Assembly: GCA_000320545.1 (NCBI GenBank)
Contig: ADNK01000968.1
Location: 1 to 37,500 of the forward strand
DNA length: 37,500 nt
Origin: Bigelowiella natans CCMP2755
Taxonomy: Eukaryota; Cercozoa; Chlorarachniophyceae
Direction of reading: 5' to 3'
Shown here: positions 15,217 to 27,500 of the stretch, piece after piece
Layout of the letters: each line of letters opens with the position of its first letter
Numbering within the stretch: position 1 is the stretch's first letter
Notes under the pieces: generated by a model
The model's database searches: none
What the model was told of the DNA's origin: nothing
What the model saw: the letters and a program-made list of their open reading frames with translations, nothing else
Program-made: the position numbers and the translations under genes

Positions 15217-17487
15217 TTACTTGTGGTGAGCTCGATGAATAGATGTTGGAGCTCCTGTTGGGGGCTGCGAAAGATGTCCGACAACAGGATTGCCCTTCGT
15301 CAGAGCAATCAGAGCCAAAATGGCGGCAATCGAGATGAAAGAGAAACTATAGTCCATCCAAAAGTATCCGGGTTTGGCGTTGATGTTCACGTGGCGTTTC
15401 TGGTGGAACATGGACAGGTAACGTGGTTCCAAGTAAACAGATTTTACCTGTGTAATCTCGCCCGCAGAAGCCTCTTCCAGGGTTTGCACTACATCGTATG
15501 TCCCGATAAGCTGACCTTTGTAGTAGAGCTGCAGGCCTTCTGGGTCAAGTTTTTCCTTGTCAGCGATCTCACGGATAGTGCCCCTCACCGTGTTGGAGCC
15601 TGTTACTTGGACGTTACTCGAAATATCGTCACCCAGAAAAGCTGAGATGGTTGAGTTGGGGGTGTCAAAAAGGAAATAGTCGAGCCAAGAGGGCTCGAAC
15701 ACGAGGTTCCAGCACTTGCGACACCAGTACGACGACAGAAGTAAGTTCACAAATGGGATGGATATGATGATTACGGCCCAAAGAACAAGGTTAGTTGCTG
15801 GCACGATTCCATGGCCAGTGAAGAACCGCAGCGTGTTGCGTTCCAGGGCGAAGAAGAATACCTGCAGCAGGTAAGGGTAGATCGTATATCCGCCACTTTC
15901 GGTGTAGAAGCGGCGGTCATGGGGAATCATGAGGATAAATGCCAGGCCCATCACCCACACCATGGCTTGATAGACGACGCGATGGCACCATACGATCCAG
16001 TAGTTCTTGACTTGACTCGGTTCAGTCGTCGTGAAATAGTGACAGCGCTGCCAACCTTTAATGTAGCCGCTGTAGGTAAATATCGTCATGGCCTCTCTTT
16101 GGCCCTCAAACGTGCGGATCCCGTAGGTGGAAGTCTCCTCCGAGTCAAATGTAGCAAAGGAGAAAAGCATCATCCCCAAAAAAAAGATGGCAGAGAGAAC
16201 CATCGCGGCACGCTGGATCCAGACTTTGCGCACCATGTTGACATGCTCTCCTGTAACCATATGTCCGGCAAGGTAAAACGGTAGGAATGATAGAAACTCG
16301 GCGATATGGAAAGTCGGTGTTGCCGTGAAAAAGTAACCCGAGAACCAGGAGAGAAGTAGAGCGACCGCCATACGACCTTTAGGAGTCATCGTCGCAAAAA
16401 ATGTAACAGTCATCCGCCATTGGATAACACAGGCAAGGAACCATGATGTGTCGTATGCGCTCATAAAACTGGGAAAATTGTCTAGCCAGTTCGACCACCC
16501 CTTGTCGACTCCACGATTGATGAAGTTTATTAATACAAAAGGGATCCACACGCGGAAAAGATAGCGTTTAGCCCTTCGCGCATTCATTTCGCCCTTAGAC
16601 AGGAAGCCAGAGCAGAAGACGAACATTGCCATGAAGAAGGTCTCGAAGTAGTTTGAGATGCCCTCCATCCACCAGCTCGTATCACGTGTAAATCCCCCAG
16701 GGGGGAAGAACTCAAGTGTGTGTTTCAAAATTACTGCAGTTTCCAGCCACCTAAATTGGGCATCATCACCACCAATTCATATAATTTTTTCATCAACTCT
16801 TTTCAGTATTTCTGACTGGAATTTACCATCGGCAGTTGTCAAAATAGTGGATTCGCGCCTTCCGTTTTTTCTTCGTCGTCGTTGTGGTAGCCATTTTACT
16901 TTCACCATCCTTGGATTTAACGGAAATGTTCGTTTGTGCTGCAGCGTAGGCCTCGAGCCCACCCTTTCGCTCCTCCGTATCTTGTTTCTGTAATGTAGAG
17001 TACTGACGGTCAATTATACAAATCACAGGTTATAACAATATCGGGGGGGAAACCTTATCGTTAAATGTTCCATATCTGAGAAGAAACATAGAATTCGTCA
17101 ATGTCTGGGGAGGCAGTTAAAAAGGACACGTCTCTAGCGTCTCTAGAATATAGCGGTTGAAGATATACCTGTCCAGTTGAAGAGTTTTGGCACGATCTAT
17201 GGATGGAGCCCTTTCCATTGAGAGGCTGCCGTAGATGGACTAAAGTTGGTAGGAAATGAAAATATTAATATTTCTCGAGTTTCTGACTTCACCTCCTTAT
17301 AGCTTACCATGCCCCCATTTTTCTTTCCTGTTCCCCCTGCCCAACTTGATAACCAGAGGTTCCACTTTCTATTGTTCTGGAGCAAGTAGAGTACGAAACT
17401 GATGGCGAAGAGGAAAATAGTAGTGACAAATGCAGCCTCATCGCTAAATATCAAATAGCGAGTTGCTGGACAGTCGTGTCCCCCCAT
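15217..17487 (-). CDS. Acyltransferase-3 family membrane protein with ubiquitin-like insert
   Basis: Integral-membrane acyltransferases of this family (OafA/fucose O-acetylase type) move acyl groups to sugars or other acceptors. Exons (descending): 17487-17308, 17239-17169, a 22-nt microexon 17075-17054, 16987-16827, 16750-15217; 655 residues. An N-terminal TM (FVTTIFLFAISFVLYLL) and a basic linker precede the acyltransferase domain: RIHYFDNCRWWLETAVILKH matches the family R-x3-F-D-x2-R ... H signature, with candidate catalytic His155. MFVFCSGFLSKGEMNARRAK and many hydrophobic helices follow. Residues about 523-581 (VTGSNTVRGTIREI, GLQLYYKGQLI, TLEEASAGEITQV) read like a ubiquitin-fold segment, then a last TM (FSFISIAAILALIALT). 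The start is the first in-frame ATG; an acceptor at about 17532 in frame leaves room for an upstream exon. Divergent from CFAP91. The acceptor substrate is unknown. Confidence 0.87.
17054..17075 (-). other. 22-nt microexon of the acyltransferase gene
   Basis: On the minus strand TCTCAG precedes and GTTTCC follows a 22-nt segment encoding the end of Arg then YGTFNDK. Only with this exon do the phase-2 end of exon 2 (17169) and the phase-0 start of exon 4 (16987) join in frame. Confidence 0.7.
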
Positions 17488-17910
17488 CCTGAATGTGTTT
17501 GGTCTGAGCACGTGGGCCTTTCTTGGGATTCCCTAATATTCAAACTAAGAGATCATTCCAATTTTCCATATATTTTGTAAATAGATGTCGTTAAACTTCT
17601 GCGACTAATTAATTATCATCATATATGATTTTAACAAAATGACATCTTCTTTTCCCGTGCTTTTTTCTCTTGGGTTGTATGCTGAAGGAAAAAGCATACC
17701 CATCAAAGCTCGTGGTTTTCCTGCGACAAGCCGGGCCTGCTTGCCTGAAGCTTCAAAAAGTTAAAAAAGCGGCGTGCCCTCTTGATTCGAGACTATCCAG
17801 AGAGTCTCTGTAGGATTTGCCAGGGAAAATCTGGCAGTTTCACTGAATGTTTTTCCGAAGTGGTGTGTAAGGAGATTTCAAGACTGCGTCAACATAATAT
17901 TTATGTCGTT
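17488..17910. promoter_or_regulatory. Divergent promoter between acyltransferase and CFAP91 genes
   Basis: A 423-bp gap between start codons of opposite genes. It has an E-box-like CACGTG at about 17510 and A/T-rich sequence at 17560-17640. It may also hide a first exon of the acyltransferase gene. No factor site can be named. Confidence 0.4.
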
Positions 17911-19017
17911 ATGCGCTTAAAAACGATTTCATCAGTTTCACCACATTATCTGCATCGCGACCGCGACTCCAACTGGAGGGGGATGAGTGCCCACCCCCAG
18001 ATCGTTTCTCGTGGTGAAGCCCCCCGCGGGAGCTTAAGCCGCAATGTGACACAGGTCACAAGGAAATATGACAACATCTACGATCCTGTGTTCTATAGCT
18101 CCAGTGGGGCTACAGCACACATTAAGCGGTACAACGCTGCAATGGCTGTACAACGGGTGGCGAACTACGAAAACATGTTCTCTGATGTTCGTCCTGCTCA
18201 CGGTTACGCATTCAAGACTCCTAAGCACGTGCCTGATTCCCCCCTTCCTCCTTCTGGGACTCATAAGTCTCTTGATATAACTGCCCATCAATCGCCCCAG
18301 GGCAGGGATCTTGCGAAGTTTATCAAACGTCCAAATGTGCCATATGTCCACCACGCACAAACATCAGCGATGATGGCAGCCCAAACCATTCGAAATAACC
18401 AAACAGTATCGAAGAAGAGAATACCTTCTAAAATAATCGAAGTGAGCACCCCGAGAGTGAAGACTGTTGGCGTTCAGACGCTCTATCGAGACTCTGAAAC
18501 CCAAACCGATCCATACACACCAGACTATATTTTACCGGAGGGGGAGGAGCCTGAAGTACTTTCCATCTCACAATTTTCGCATGCCAATGGTATGCTGCCT
18601 GTATCAATGCACGAGGTTAACATCATCAAGAGGATGCGCGAGAAACAGGACTATCTTGAAAACCTTCCCGAAATCACTGATGAAAAGAGCATGGAATTGA
18701 GGAAAAGAATGTTAGCCGCTCAGGAAAAAAAGGAATGGAAATATCGTGAAGATCAAATGAAAGAAGAACAGGTTTCCATTTTAATATGGGAAGTGGCCGG
18801 TCTTGTTATAATGACTAATTATTTTTCAGAATGCAAAATTGCAACAGCTTATGGATAAACTACGCGCGCGAGATGACGCAGCTCAAGCTTATCTTAATCG
18901 CCGACTCGAGAAGCTCAAGCAAGCAAAACTCGGGGCTAGGAACGATTCACTCGCCTCGTTTCATCGAAAGGTCGGTGCTCGTTTATCTAAATAGTTAAGC
19001 ACATTTTCTGACATATG

Positions 19018-19055
<38 letters not shown>

Positions 19056-20289
19056 TTGAATTCACAGAGAGTTAAAGGATTCCGTCAAATCGGAAAAGAG
19101 GCGAAGTCTAAGCCAAAAAAGACAAAAAGAGACTTCATCAGTGAATATGCAGACTTTGAAAGCCAGGTCTACGTTCCGATTACCAGGATCGGTAGAATGC
19201 CAGCTAAGAATCAAGTTGTGGACTATGGAATACCACTAATTCAAGACTTCCAAGGACTCAGCGCATTAGAGCAAAGTGTTTCCGGGAAGATTAAGGTACC
19301 TAGATGTGTATCTTCCAAAGATAAAATATAGATTTAAACACCTTTTGTATGCGAATAACAGCCCAAGAACTTAAAACCAGCTGATGAAATTCTGAAGCGA
19401 CGAGATAAGATTACAAAGGGTCATCTGGATCACGTAGATCAAATTGTCAATGGAAAAGATAGCGGTGTATCAGGCCAGAGTATCGAAAATATGTACAAGA
19501 ATATCCAACCAAATGTGAGACCGAGCACTCCTGAGGTATTCTTTCTTTTTCGCAATTTTTATTGAGTAGATGGATTCATTTCCTTTCGTAACTCGCAGAT
19601 CGCAGCAGAGGAGGACTCTGGTATATACGAGGCAGCCGTGCTGCTCCAAAAACTTATTCGCGGTCGTGCGGTGCAGAATGAAATGTACGAACAGAAAGCT
19701 AGATGCTTGCCGCTTATAAAAGAGCTCCAAATTGACGAGAAAGATGCACCTGGAAGCGAAGGAAGTGGCGATATCACAAATGTGGACATTCTCAGCTCTG
19801 GAACTGACCTGTTGTCTGGGATGTTCATAGCACAAACACTCTCAAACGTCGGTGGATATGCGGAAGAGTTGGCCGAGTATGAAAGGAAGCAAGCCTTGCT
19901 GAAAAAGGAAAGGAAAAGGAAGAAAGAGGAGAGAGCCCGACAGAAAGCTCTGGAGGCAAAAAAGAGATTACAAGAAGAGGAAGAAAGAAAGCAGAAGGCT
20001 GCCGAAAGATTATCCCAGGTGTGAATGAACTTTTAATCCTTGCTGACTTTGTTTCTTAAGTTTTACTATGTGTACTCAGATTCCATCGGAAGTCAGTGAG
20101 CCCTCGAAAAACGTTCTTACTTTTGCGAAGAATGTTGCTGTCGTGGAGAAAGCAATTGATGATGGAAGTATTTCAAAAGAGGCTGATGAAGATAAGGACC
20201 GGGAGATAGTCACAAAGTTAGTGAATGAGCACATTCTTCCCGAAGTGATAAAACAAAGGAAGAACGACCTCGCCGTGAATGCTGACTGA
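17911..20289 (+). CDS. CFAP91: Cilia- and flagella-associated protein 91 (radial-spoke base)
   Basis: CFAP91 (MAATS1/AAT-1; FAP91 in Chlamydomonas) belongs to the calmodulin- and spoke-associated complex linking radial spokes, nexin-dynein and doublets in motile axonemes. Six exons: 17911-18771, 18830-18970, 19068-19295, 19362-19535, 19599-20018, 20080-20289, all in phase; 677 residues. Family landmarks in order: YDNIYDPVFYS near the N-terminus; GVQTLYRDSETQTDPY at about residue 187; the EVNIIKRMREK and KRMLAAQEKKEWKYRE helices; RDFISEYADFESQVYVPITRIG; an IQ-like motif LLQKLIRGRAVQNEMYEQK near 480; LLSGMFIAQTLSN; a Lys/Glu-rich coiled coil; and a C-terminal VTKLVNEHILPEVIKQ. The start is the first in-frame ATG; MSAHPQ at 17983 is the alternative and gives 653 residues. 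Confidence 0.95.
19018..19055. repeat. AC/AT compound microsatellite in CFAP91 intron 2
   Basis: An AC run passing directly into an AT run just before the exon 3 acceptor at 19067. Confidence 0.88.
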
Positions 20290-20572
20290 TCTTACACTTG
20301 ATTCTCATCGTTAAATTCTGCTGATTGAGCATCGCAAATGCTGTCACGAAGGCGAATCGAACATGACTGCTGTCAAATCTACTTGCAAAGCATGCAATGT
20401 CGGTAGCAATGATGGTGGCAGGCAGTGTCAAGCAGTGCACAGCAACATCCGCATGGTTGCAGGCAGCAGGGGCACTTGCTAGCTCAGCCACCAAGCTGCA
20501 GCTGTGTCGATCTCACAACTCGGTCACACCCAGCAACACTTGGCTGCAGCGCAAACAAATGAGGCGAGTTGT

Positions 20573-20596
20573 GTGCGCGGGCAGGTGCCCGCGCAC
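20573..20596. repeat. GC-rich perfect hairpin
   Basis: Arms GTGCGCGGGCA (20573-20583) and TGCCCGCGCAC (20586-20596) are exact reverse complements with a 2-nt centre. Located about 285 bp after the CFAP91 stop. Confidence 0.75.
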
Positions 20597-20971
20597 GCGC
20601 AGGTGCGATGCGTGTGCAGAGCCACACGTGCTGCAGCTAGACTTCAAAACACGGTCAACAAAGTGCAAATTGGGATCAATGTGTTTCGGTCAAAAACAAT
20701 TGCTAGAATTGGTCAAAAACCATGATGCGTGCATCGCATCGCAGAAGAACTGTCGTGCATGCAAGCACGCCAGCATGCGATGCGATTTTCGCACTCGCCT
20801 GAGGATCGAAAAAATTGAAGCTGGAGTGTCTAGCACAACAGATGCAGGTGCAGTTCCCTGAGCATCTTTCCTCTCCTCAGGCAAGCAATCGCACAATTTG
20901 AACAATGGATGCCCCACAAAAGGCCAAAAATCAAACTGTCTGTCTGTCACAAATGGAACAATTGCAACAAA

Positions 20972-20988
20972 ACGTGCGCTGCGCACGT
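20972..20988. repeat. Odd palindrome ACGTGCGC/GCGCACGT
   Basis: Two perfect 8-bp arms around a single T. It could bind a symmetric factor or be chance in GC-rich DNA. Confidence 0.5.
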
Positions 20989-21197
20989 GACTAATTTTCA
21001 ATTGTTCCCACCAGAAATTCAAAAAAGCGAATGGTCTTGTGGGCTTCTTCGGTGTAAAAACATGGCTGGGAAGTCAAGGATGCGGATAGAATGACTAATT
21101 AACTGTGAACCATCAATGAACAACGAAATCGCATTCTCTGTGCACCGCCGACTTTCAATCGCCTCTCCAATCGAGCGGCCGACGATAGACGCACGCC

Positions 21198-21356
21198 TAG
21201 ATCTGCGACACAGTGAATTTGCAGATCCGAAATTTTACGTATCTAATAATAGATCTAGATCTACTTACAGTAACAAAAACTGTCGGACTTTTAGGTCGTA
21301 ATGGACCAAAATAGATCTAGGTCCAAAAAGGAACACAATATTATCTAGATCTATCT
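21198..21356. promoter_or_regulatory. Cluster of AGATCT palindromes upstream of receptor gene
   Basis: AGATCT with flanking TA occurs at about 21199, twice in tandem at 21251-21263, at 21313 and at 21347. The 21313 copy sits between TGGACC (21302) and GGTCCA (21320). The cluster ends about 205 bp before the receptor ATG. Regulatory meaning is inferred from density and position. Confidence 0.4.
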
Positions 21357-21560
21357 GTAACGTAAGAGCGCGTGCCGTAGTTCCGAAAAGAGTGATGTTC
21401 GATCTCGTAGATGGATCTGGATACAGACCTATGTTTTAGTCCTAATTCATCTACATGATGCATGACGCAGCTTGGAAATCAACTGGATTCTCCGTGTTTC
21501 CGGTTGTCCAAGAGACGGACCGAGCCACACGCACGCAGGCTGCCCCCAACGAGAGAGGCA

Positions 21561-24500
21561 ATGCTTCTGCTCCTTTTCTTTCTCGCACGAGTCGAAGTTG
21601 TTATAGGCAGTAGCTTGCCCCAGGTCTTTGTAGCCCCAATATTATTCTAGGAAAGTAAAGGATACGAATTACTGAATCAATTTTGTGTTTTTTTTAAGGG
21701 GGTGACCCTCTGGCTGAAGGCTGAGGATTTAGATGGATCCAACGGCTCAAGTGTTACCTACTGGGGGGATGCATCAGGACATGGCAGAGGGCTTAATTCC
21801 ACACAGAACAAACAGCCGATGTTACTCCGAAATTACATCAATGGGCGCAACACAGTCTATTTTGTCGGTGGAACTTTTCTTCAAGGGGTAGAGTTTCTAG
21901 ACAATCCCCCTTACTCGCCTTTGTTCTCAAATTCAGGAGCTACAATAATTACCGTTATACATGATATACAAGACATCACATCAAGGCGTTATTTTGGAGG
22001 CCAGGGCACTTGGCGAGGCAGAGGACTTGAACTGACCGATGTCAGATCAACTGTTAAACTCGACGGTTACAGCGGCAAATTATACGGAGGATCTGTAATA
22101 ACTTGGGCTCACAATAATTCTCAATCTCAGCCAACTGAGTTTGTTGTTGCAATGAGGGTATCTTTGGACAATCGCACGAATGATATGTTCTTCTGTGGGT
22201 CGAAGGTTGCATCGGGAATCTCTATAACAGGCTTAAACAAAACCAAGATTGGTCCTAATCCTTTCACTGTTGGAGCCTCAGCAAAGGTTAATGGGCGAGA
22301 TTCAAATAATAGATACTTGAACGCGATGGTTCCCGAAGTTATTGTATATAACCGCTCACTTGACGACTCAGAGATGGCTACCGTTAATTCCTACCTCAAA
22401 ACGAAGTATTCGGTCTGTCTCACGTCGTCACCATCAGTTTCGCCGACTGCGTCTCCCATCAGTGCGCCTTCCAATGCACCCAGTATAAGCCCAAATACCA
22501 TCTCTCCCTCGTCTTCGCTTTCACCAACATCAAGCCTTCCCCAGGTCTTTCCATCACACGTTGATCCCTGAAGGAGTACAGGATACGAAAAACTAAATCA
22601 TTTTTTGTGTCTGTGTAAATAGGGAATGTCCCTCTGGCTAAAGGCCGATGATTTAGATGGATCCAACGGCTCAAGTGTGACCTACTGGGGGGATGCATCA
22701 GGATATGGCAGGAGGCTTAATGCCTCCTTAAAAAAGCCAATCTTACTCCGAAATGTCATCAACGGGCACAACACAATTCATTTCCCCAATGGCACACTTC
22801 TCCAGGGGTTAGAGTTTAAAGACAATCCCCCTTACTCACCTTTCTATTCAAGTTCAGGAGCTACAATGATTGCCGTGGTGCATAATGTCCAAAGCAATGG
22901 AGTGAGGGCATGGTTTGGAGGCGAAGGCACCTGGAATTCAAAAGGAGTTGAAATAAATGACATTAGATCCTATTATAGGATGAACCTATATAGCGGAGTA
23001 GGTTATGGAGGAAGTAACCTAGCTTGGAGTACTAATGGCACTGTATGGGAAGCGTTTATATTTGCAGTCAGGATATCTTTGAACAGCCGCATGCAAGATC
23101 TTTTTTTCTGTGGGTCCAAGGTTTCCTCGGGAACCTCGTTGTCAGCTTTGAACCGAACTACGTTTGGGCCGAATTACTTCACTATTGGAGGTAGAGCATC
23201 ATCAACTACAAATGCGTTTAGAACGCATTACCTGAAGTCGTCGGTGCCAGAAGTTATCATGTACAACCGCTCACTTGACGACTCCGAGATGGCTACCGTT
23301 CATTCCTACCTCAAAACGAAGTATTCAGTCTGTCTCACGTCGTCACCATCAGTTTCGCCGACTGCGTCTCCCACCAGTGCGCCTTCCAATGCACCCAGTT
23401 TCGGTCCGAGCGTATCTCCTTCTTCTTCACCCTCGATTGCGCCGACTGAGTCTCCCACCATTGCGCCTTCCAATGCACCCAGTTTTTCCCTGAAGGAGTA
23501 CAGGATACGAAAAACTAAATCATTTTTTGTGTCTGTGTAAATAGGGAATGTCCCTCTGGCTAAAGGCCGATGATTTAGATGGATCCAACGGCTCAAGTGT
23601 GACCTACTGGGGGGATGCATCAGGATATGGCAGGAGGCTTAATGCCTCCTTAAAAAAGCCAATCTTACTCCGAAATGTCATCAACGGGCACAACACAATT
23701 CATTTCCCCAATGGCACACTTCTCCAGGGGTTAGAGTTTAAAGACAATCCCCCTTACTCACCTTTCTATTCAAGTTCAGGAGCTACAATGATTGCCGTGG
23801 TGCATAATGTCCAAAGCAATGGAGTGAGGGCATGGTTTGGAGGCGAAGGCACCTGGAATTCAAAAGGAGTTGAAATAAATGACATTAGATCCTATTATAG
23901 GATGAACCTATATAGCGGAGTAGGTTATGGAGGAAGTAACCTAGCTTGGAGTACTAATGGCACTGTATGGGAAGCGTTTATATTTGCAGTCAGGATATCT
24001 TTGAACAGCCGCATGCAAGATCTTTTTTTCTGTGGGTCCAAGGTTTCCTCGGGAACCTCGTTGTCAGCTTTGAACCGAACTACGTTTGGGCCGAATTACT
24101 TCACTATTGGAGGTAGAGCATCATCAACTACAAATGCGTTTAGAACGCATTACCTGAAGTCGTCGGTGCCAGAAGTTATCATGTACAACCGCTCACTTGA
24201 CGACTCCGAGATGGCTACCGTTCATTCCTACCTCAAAACGAAGTATTCAGTCTGTCTCACGTCGTCACCATCAGTTTCGCCGACTGCGTCTCCCACCAGT
24301 GCGCCTTCCAATGCACCCAGTTTCGGTCCGAGCGTATCTCCTTCTTCTTCACCCTCGATTGCGCCGACTGAGTCTCCCACCATTGCGCCTTCCAATGCAC
24401 CCAGTTTTTGTCCGAGTATCTCTCCTTCGTCCTCACCGACGTCATCCCCTACATCTTCACCTTCATCCGCACCTTCATCTAAACCTACAATTTCGCCATC

Positions 24501-27500
24501 TATTGCCCCCACCGATACACCAACTTCAGGCCCTTCTGCGTCTCCAACGAAAGAACCCACTCTCTGCCCATCTTGTGCACCTTCTAATTCACCCAGTAAT
24601 AGTCCGAGTAACGCTCCGACGACTTCACCGCTAAGTCATACGCCAACTATAAGCCCTTCTGTTTCCCCCACAAAGGCGCCATCATCAGGCCCTTCTGCCC
24701 CTCCAACGAATATTCCCTCCCTCTCACCATCTTGTGAGCCTTCTGTGACGCCAAGCTCTTCTCCAAGCTTGTCTCCGAACACCGATTCTCCAATCACTTT
24801 CGCCCCAATTACTTATTCCGAGTCTCCTTCAACTGCACCCAGTGTCAGTCCGAGCGTCTCGCCTACAAAACTGCCTAGCGGCAGCCCCTCGAATACTCCC
24901 ACGTCCGCGCCGACATCTGAGCCTTCTATTTCTCCAACGAAGACACCCTCTTTCTCGCCGTCCTCCGCGCCCTCTATGACACCAAGCTGCTTCCCCAGCA
25001 TGTCTCCAGTGAGCAGTTCTCCAAGCACTTTCGCGCCGAGCTCTGCGTCCCCGCTGACGAATAGTCCCCTCACCCTCACCCCGTCAACCATGTCGCCGTC
25101 TTCAAACGCCCCGAGCCCGACCACTCCGGTAATGGAAAACTCAAAAGAGAGAGGAGAGAAATAGCGGTGTAGTACCATGCTGCTAGCACATGTCACAGCC
25201 CGACCTTGCTGACGCGAAATAATTATTTTGTTTCTAATTTATGTCAAAAGGTTGCATATTCAGCTAGATTCTCGAACACGTTGGCGGCTATAACTATGGT
25301 ATTCTCTTCGAATACAAACCAGCCCCCATGCAGTTCCTTGTTTAAGCCAGCAACTCTGTCCCTCCTCGGAAAGGGCTACCGCTGCCAGTGGAGATCCCAG
25401 AAACAGCTCGATCTTTACCTTGGTGAAGCTCCAATGATTTCGCCCAACCAGCATCTGAACGTGGTTGGTGGGGTGCTGAGTGACCCAACATCCAGCCAAT
25501 TTTCTGGCGCGCACTCCGTCGTAGTCTCACAACCGTTGAGCCCGCCTCTACTGACTGCATTCATCGAAGGACCCCAGAGTGTTGGCATTTGTGGCGATGT
25601 GAGAATCGCAGTAGCCTCGCTCACAGGGTCAGCAGGTCGGCAGGTTTCCTTTCAATGGAGCTACACAACGTCAGGTTTTAATGCGAACAAACCAGGTCCT
25701 TTTCCTAGATAATTCTCTTAGATAATCCATTTGAGTAGAATAAAATACTGACCACACGGCATGCTTTGAATTTGACCATATATCCAGCCGTCGATGCCTA
25801 CCTGTCTAGCCAGTCAGCCTTGGGAAATAGTTTCATCACCTTGAACGCGCTAAACTTTTCCTCTGGGGATCACAATATATCCGTTATTGCTACAAACTTC
25901 TTGGGCCAGTCTATTGCATTGTCACACAGTTTTACGAAGGACTCCGCGGCGCTGCTCCCAACGGTCCAGATGCCTACGCAGCTACTCGCCCAGGTGTTTG
26001 CAGACAAAGATTGGATCTTGCGACCTGTTGTCGAAGCCCCAAGCTGTTCAAACGGAGCGTCAGCAGCAACCAACACCAAAACCATTGCTCAGTGGTCCTG
26101 GCTGCAGCCTGGTGATCAGAGGGTCTCATCTAGCGCAAAGGAATACGCAACGAAGATTGTCTCGCCTCCCGATTCGCTCGTTTCAGCAGGATTGCCCCAG
26201 GTGTGGGAGTTAATTTATTGCTATTGTGTCGTAATTATTCATACGCTAACTTGCTTCCCTATCGATCTCTCAACTTATCTCATATATAGGGAATAAAGCT
26301 GATAATTCGTAAAGGAGCTCTTAGCTTCGGCAGCATGTACGGGCTGAATCTTCATGTGGCAACATTTGACCCCAGTGGCAATATTCTAGGTGATTTGAAC
26401 ATCACTCAGGTAAATCTCCCTAATCTCCCTAATCTGCCTTCCACTTGTCTGAATTTCAGTTGTTGTGTGTGCCAATGTGCGTGTCCGCAGAAGATGAGGA
26501 ATTGTATGACACATTAGATTATCGCTGTGACTTCCAGCGCCCCTTTATCCATTGCCATCGAAGGGGGATCGCTGCAACAATATCCTGTCTTAAGCTCAAG
26601 TGCATATGTCATCTCCATCACGGCAACTCCGAAAAACGACCCAGTAAACACGTCTCATCCTCTTCGATACACATGGGGGCTACGGAAGTCAGGCACAACA
26701 GTGGCGCCGCCCCTGATATCACTTTCATCGACAGGAACCAACACAATAAACATCAACACTTCCATCCTTCAAGGGGATGCAACATATGAGCTGATAGCAA
26801 ATGCCACAGGAGTCTCAAGCAGTCTTACTGACTCTGAGCCTCGGGTAGCCTCTGCTTCTCATCAATTTCAGACGGTTTCCACGGCCATCCCTATCGTCTC
26901 ATCTTCCCTCGCAACACACGACGTCGCCATTGTGAATGGGGCCTACAAAGTAAAACCAAACGCGCGAGTAGTTCTCAATGCGACAGTCACGGAGATTGAC
27001 ACAACGCCTCAGTCGAACTCTGTTAGTTACTCCTGGGCGTGGGTATGCACAAAGGGTGGCCTCGATCTTACAACACCAGGCGTTCTTTTGTCCGCAATAA
27101 ACAAGCCGACCATAGCATTAGCAGCGGAGTCCCTCGTTGCTGGACAATCTTACACCTTTCGTGTCAGCGCGACTAAAACAAATTCATTGCTTGGGCTGAC
27201 AGGGTCTTCTGAGGTGAGTTTCATCGTCAACACTCCTCCATCACTCGGATCATGTGGTGTGTCCCCATCCTCTGGTGTTGCACTCGTAGACATGTTCGTC
27301 ATGACTTGTGCTTTGTGGGAAGATGAAGACCTCCCACTGAGATACAAATTCCAGTATAAATTGAATACTCAAGCGTTCCAGGATTTGTGCTCCGTTCAAT
27401 CTGTCTCGAGCTACTCCACACTTCTACCTCTCCCGCCAAGCGGACAAGATATTCTACAGATACAGGCGATCATTTCCGACACGTTCGGAGCAGAAGCCGC

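Larger units (their letters stand above)
20290..21560. other. Intergenic region between CFAP91 and the receptor gene
   Basis: No gene supported. The left part (20320-20990) carries four GCATCGCA/TGCGATGC words (20329, 20604, 20731, 20776) and two GC-rich inverted repeats. The right part (21198-21356) carries clustered AGATCT palindromes and is probably the promoter side of the receptor gene. Open frames at 20397-20861 have no coding character. Confidence 0.55.

Noticed and set aside
20397-20861. 154-residue open frame after CFAP91
   Set aside because: Composition follows the intergenic GCAT/GCGATG words; no domain-like pattern, and no promoter or splice context.
23487-23547. Reading the stop at the duplication junction as proof of a pseudogene
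   Set aside because: The stop lies in copied intron sequence and an in-phase donor at 23412 can remove it; all other exons are intact.
24255-25128. Regular repeats as a CRISPR-like or satellite array
   Set aside because: The period is short and degenerate at third codon positions and the frame encodes Ser/Pro units continuous with a gene.
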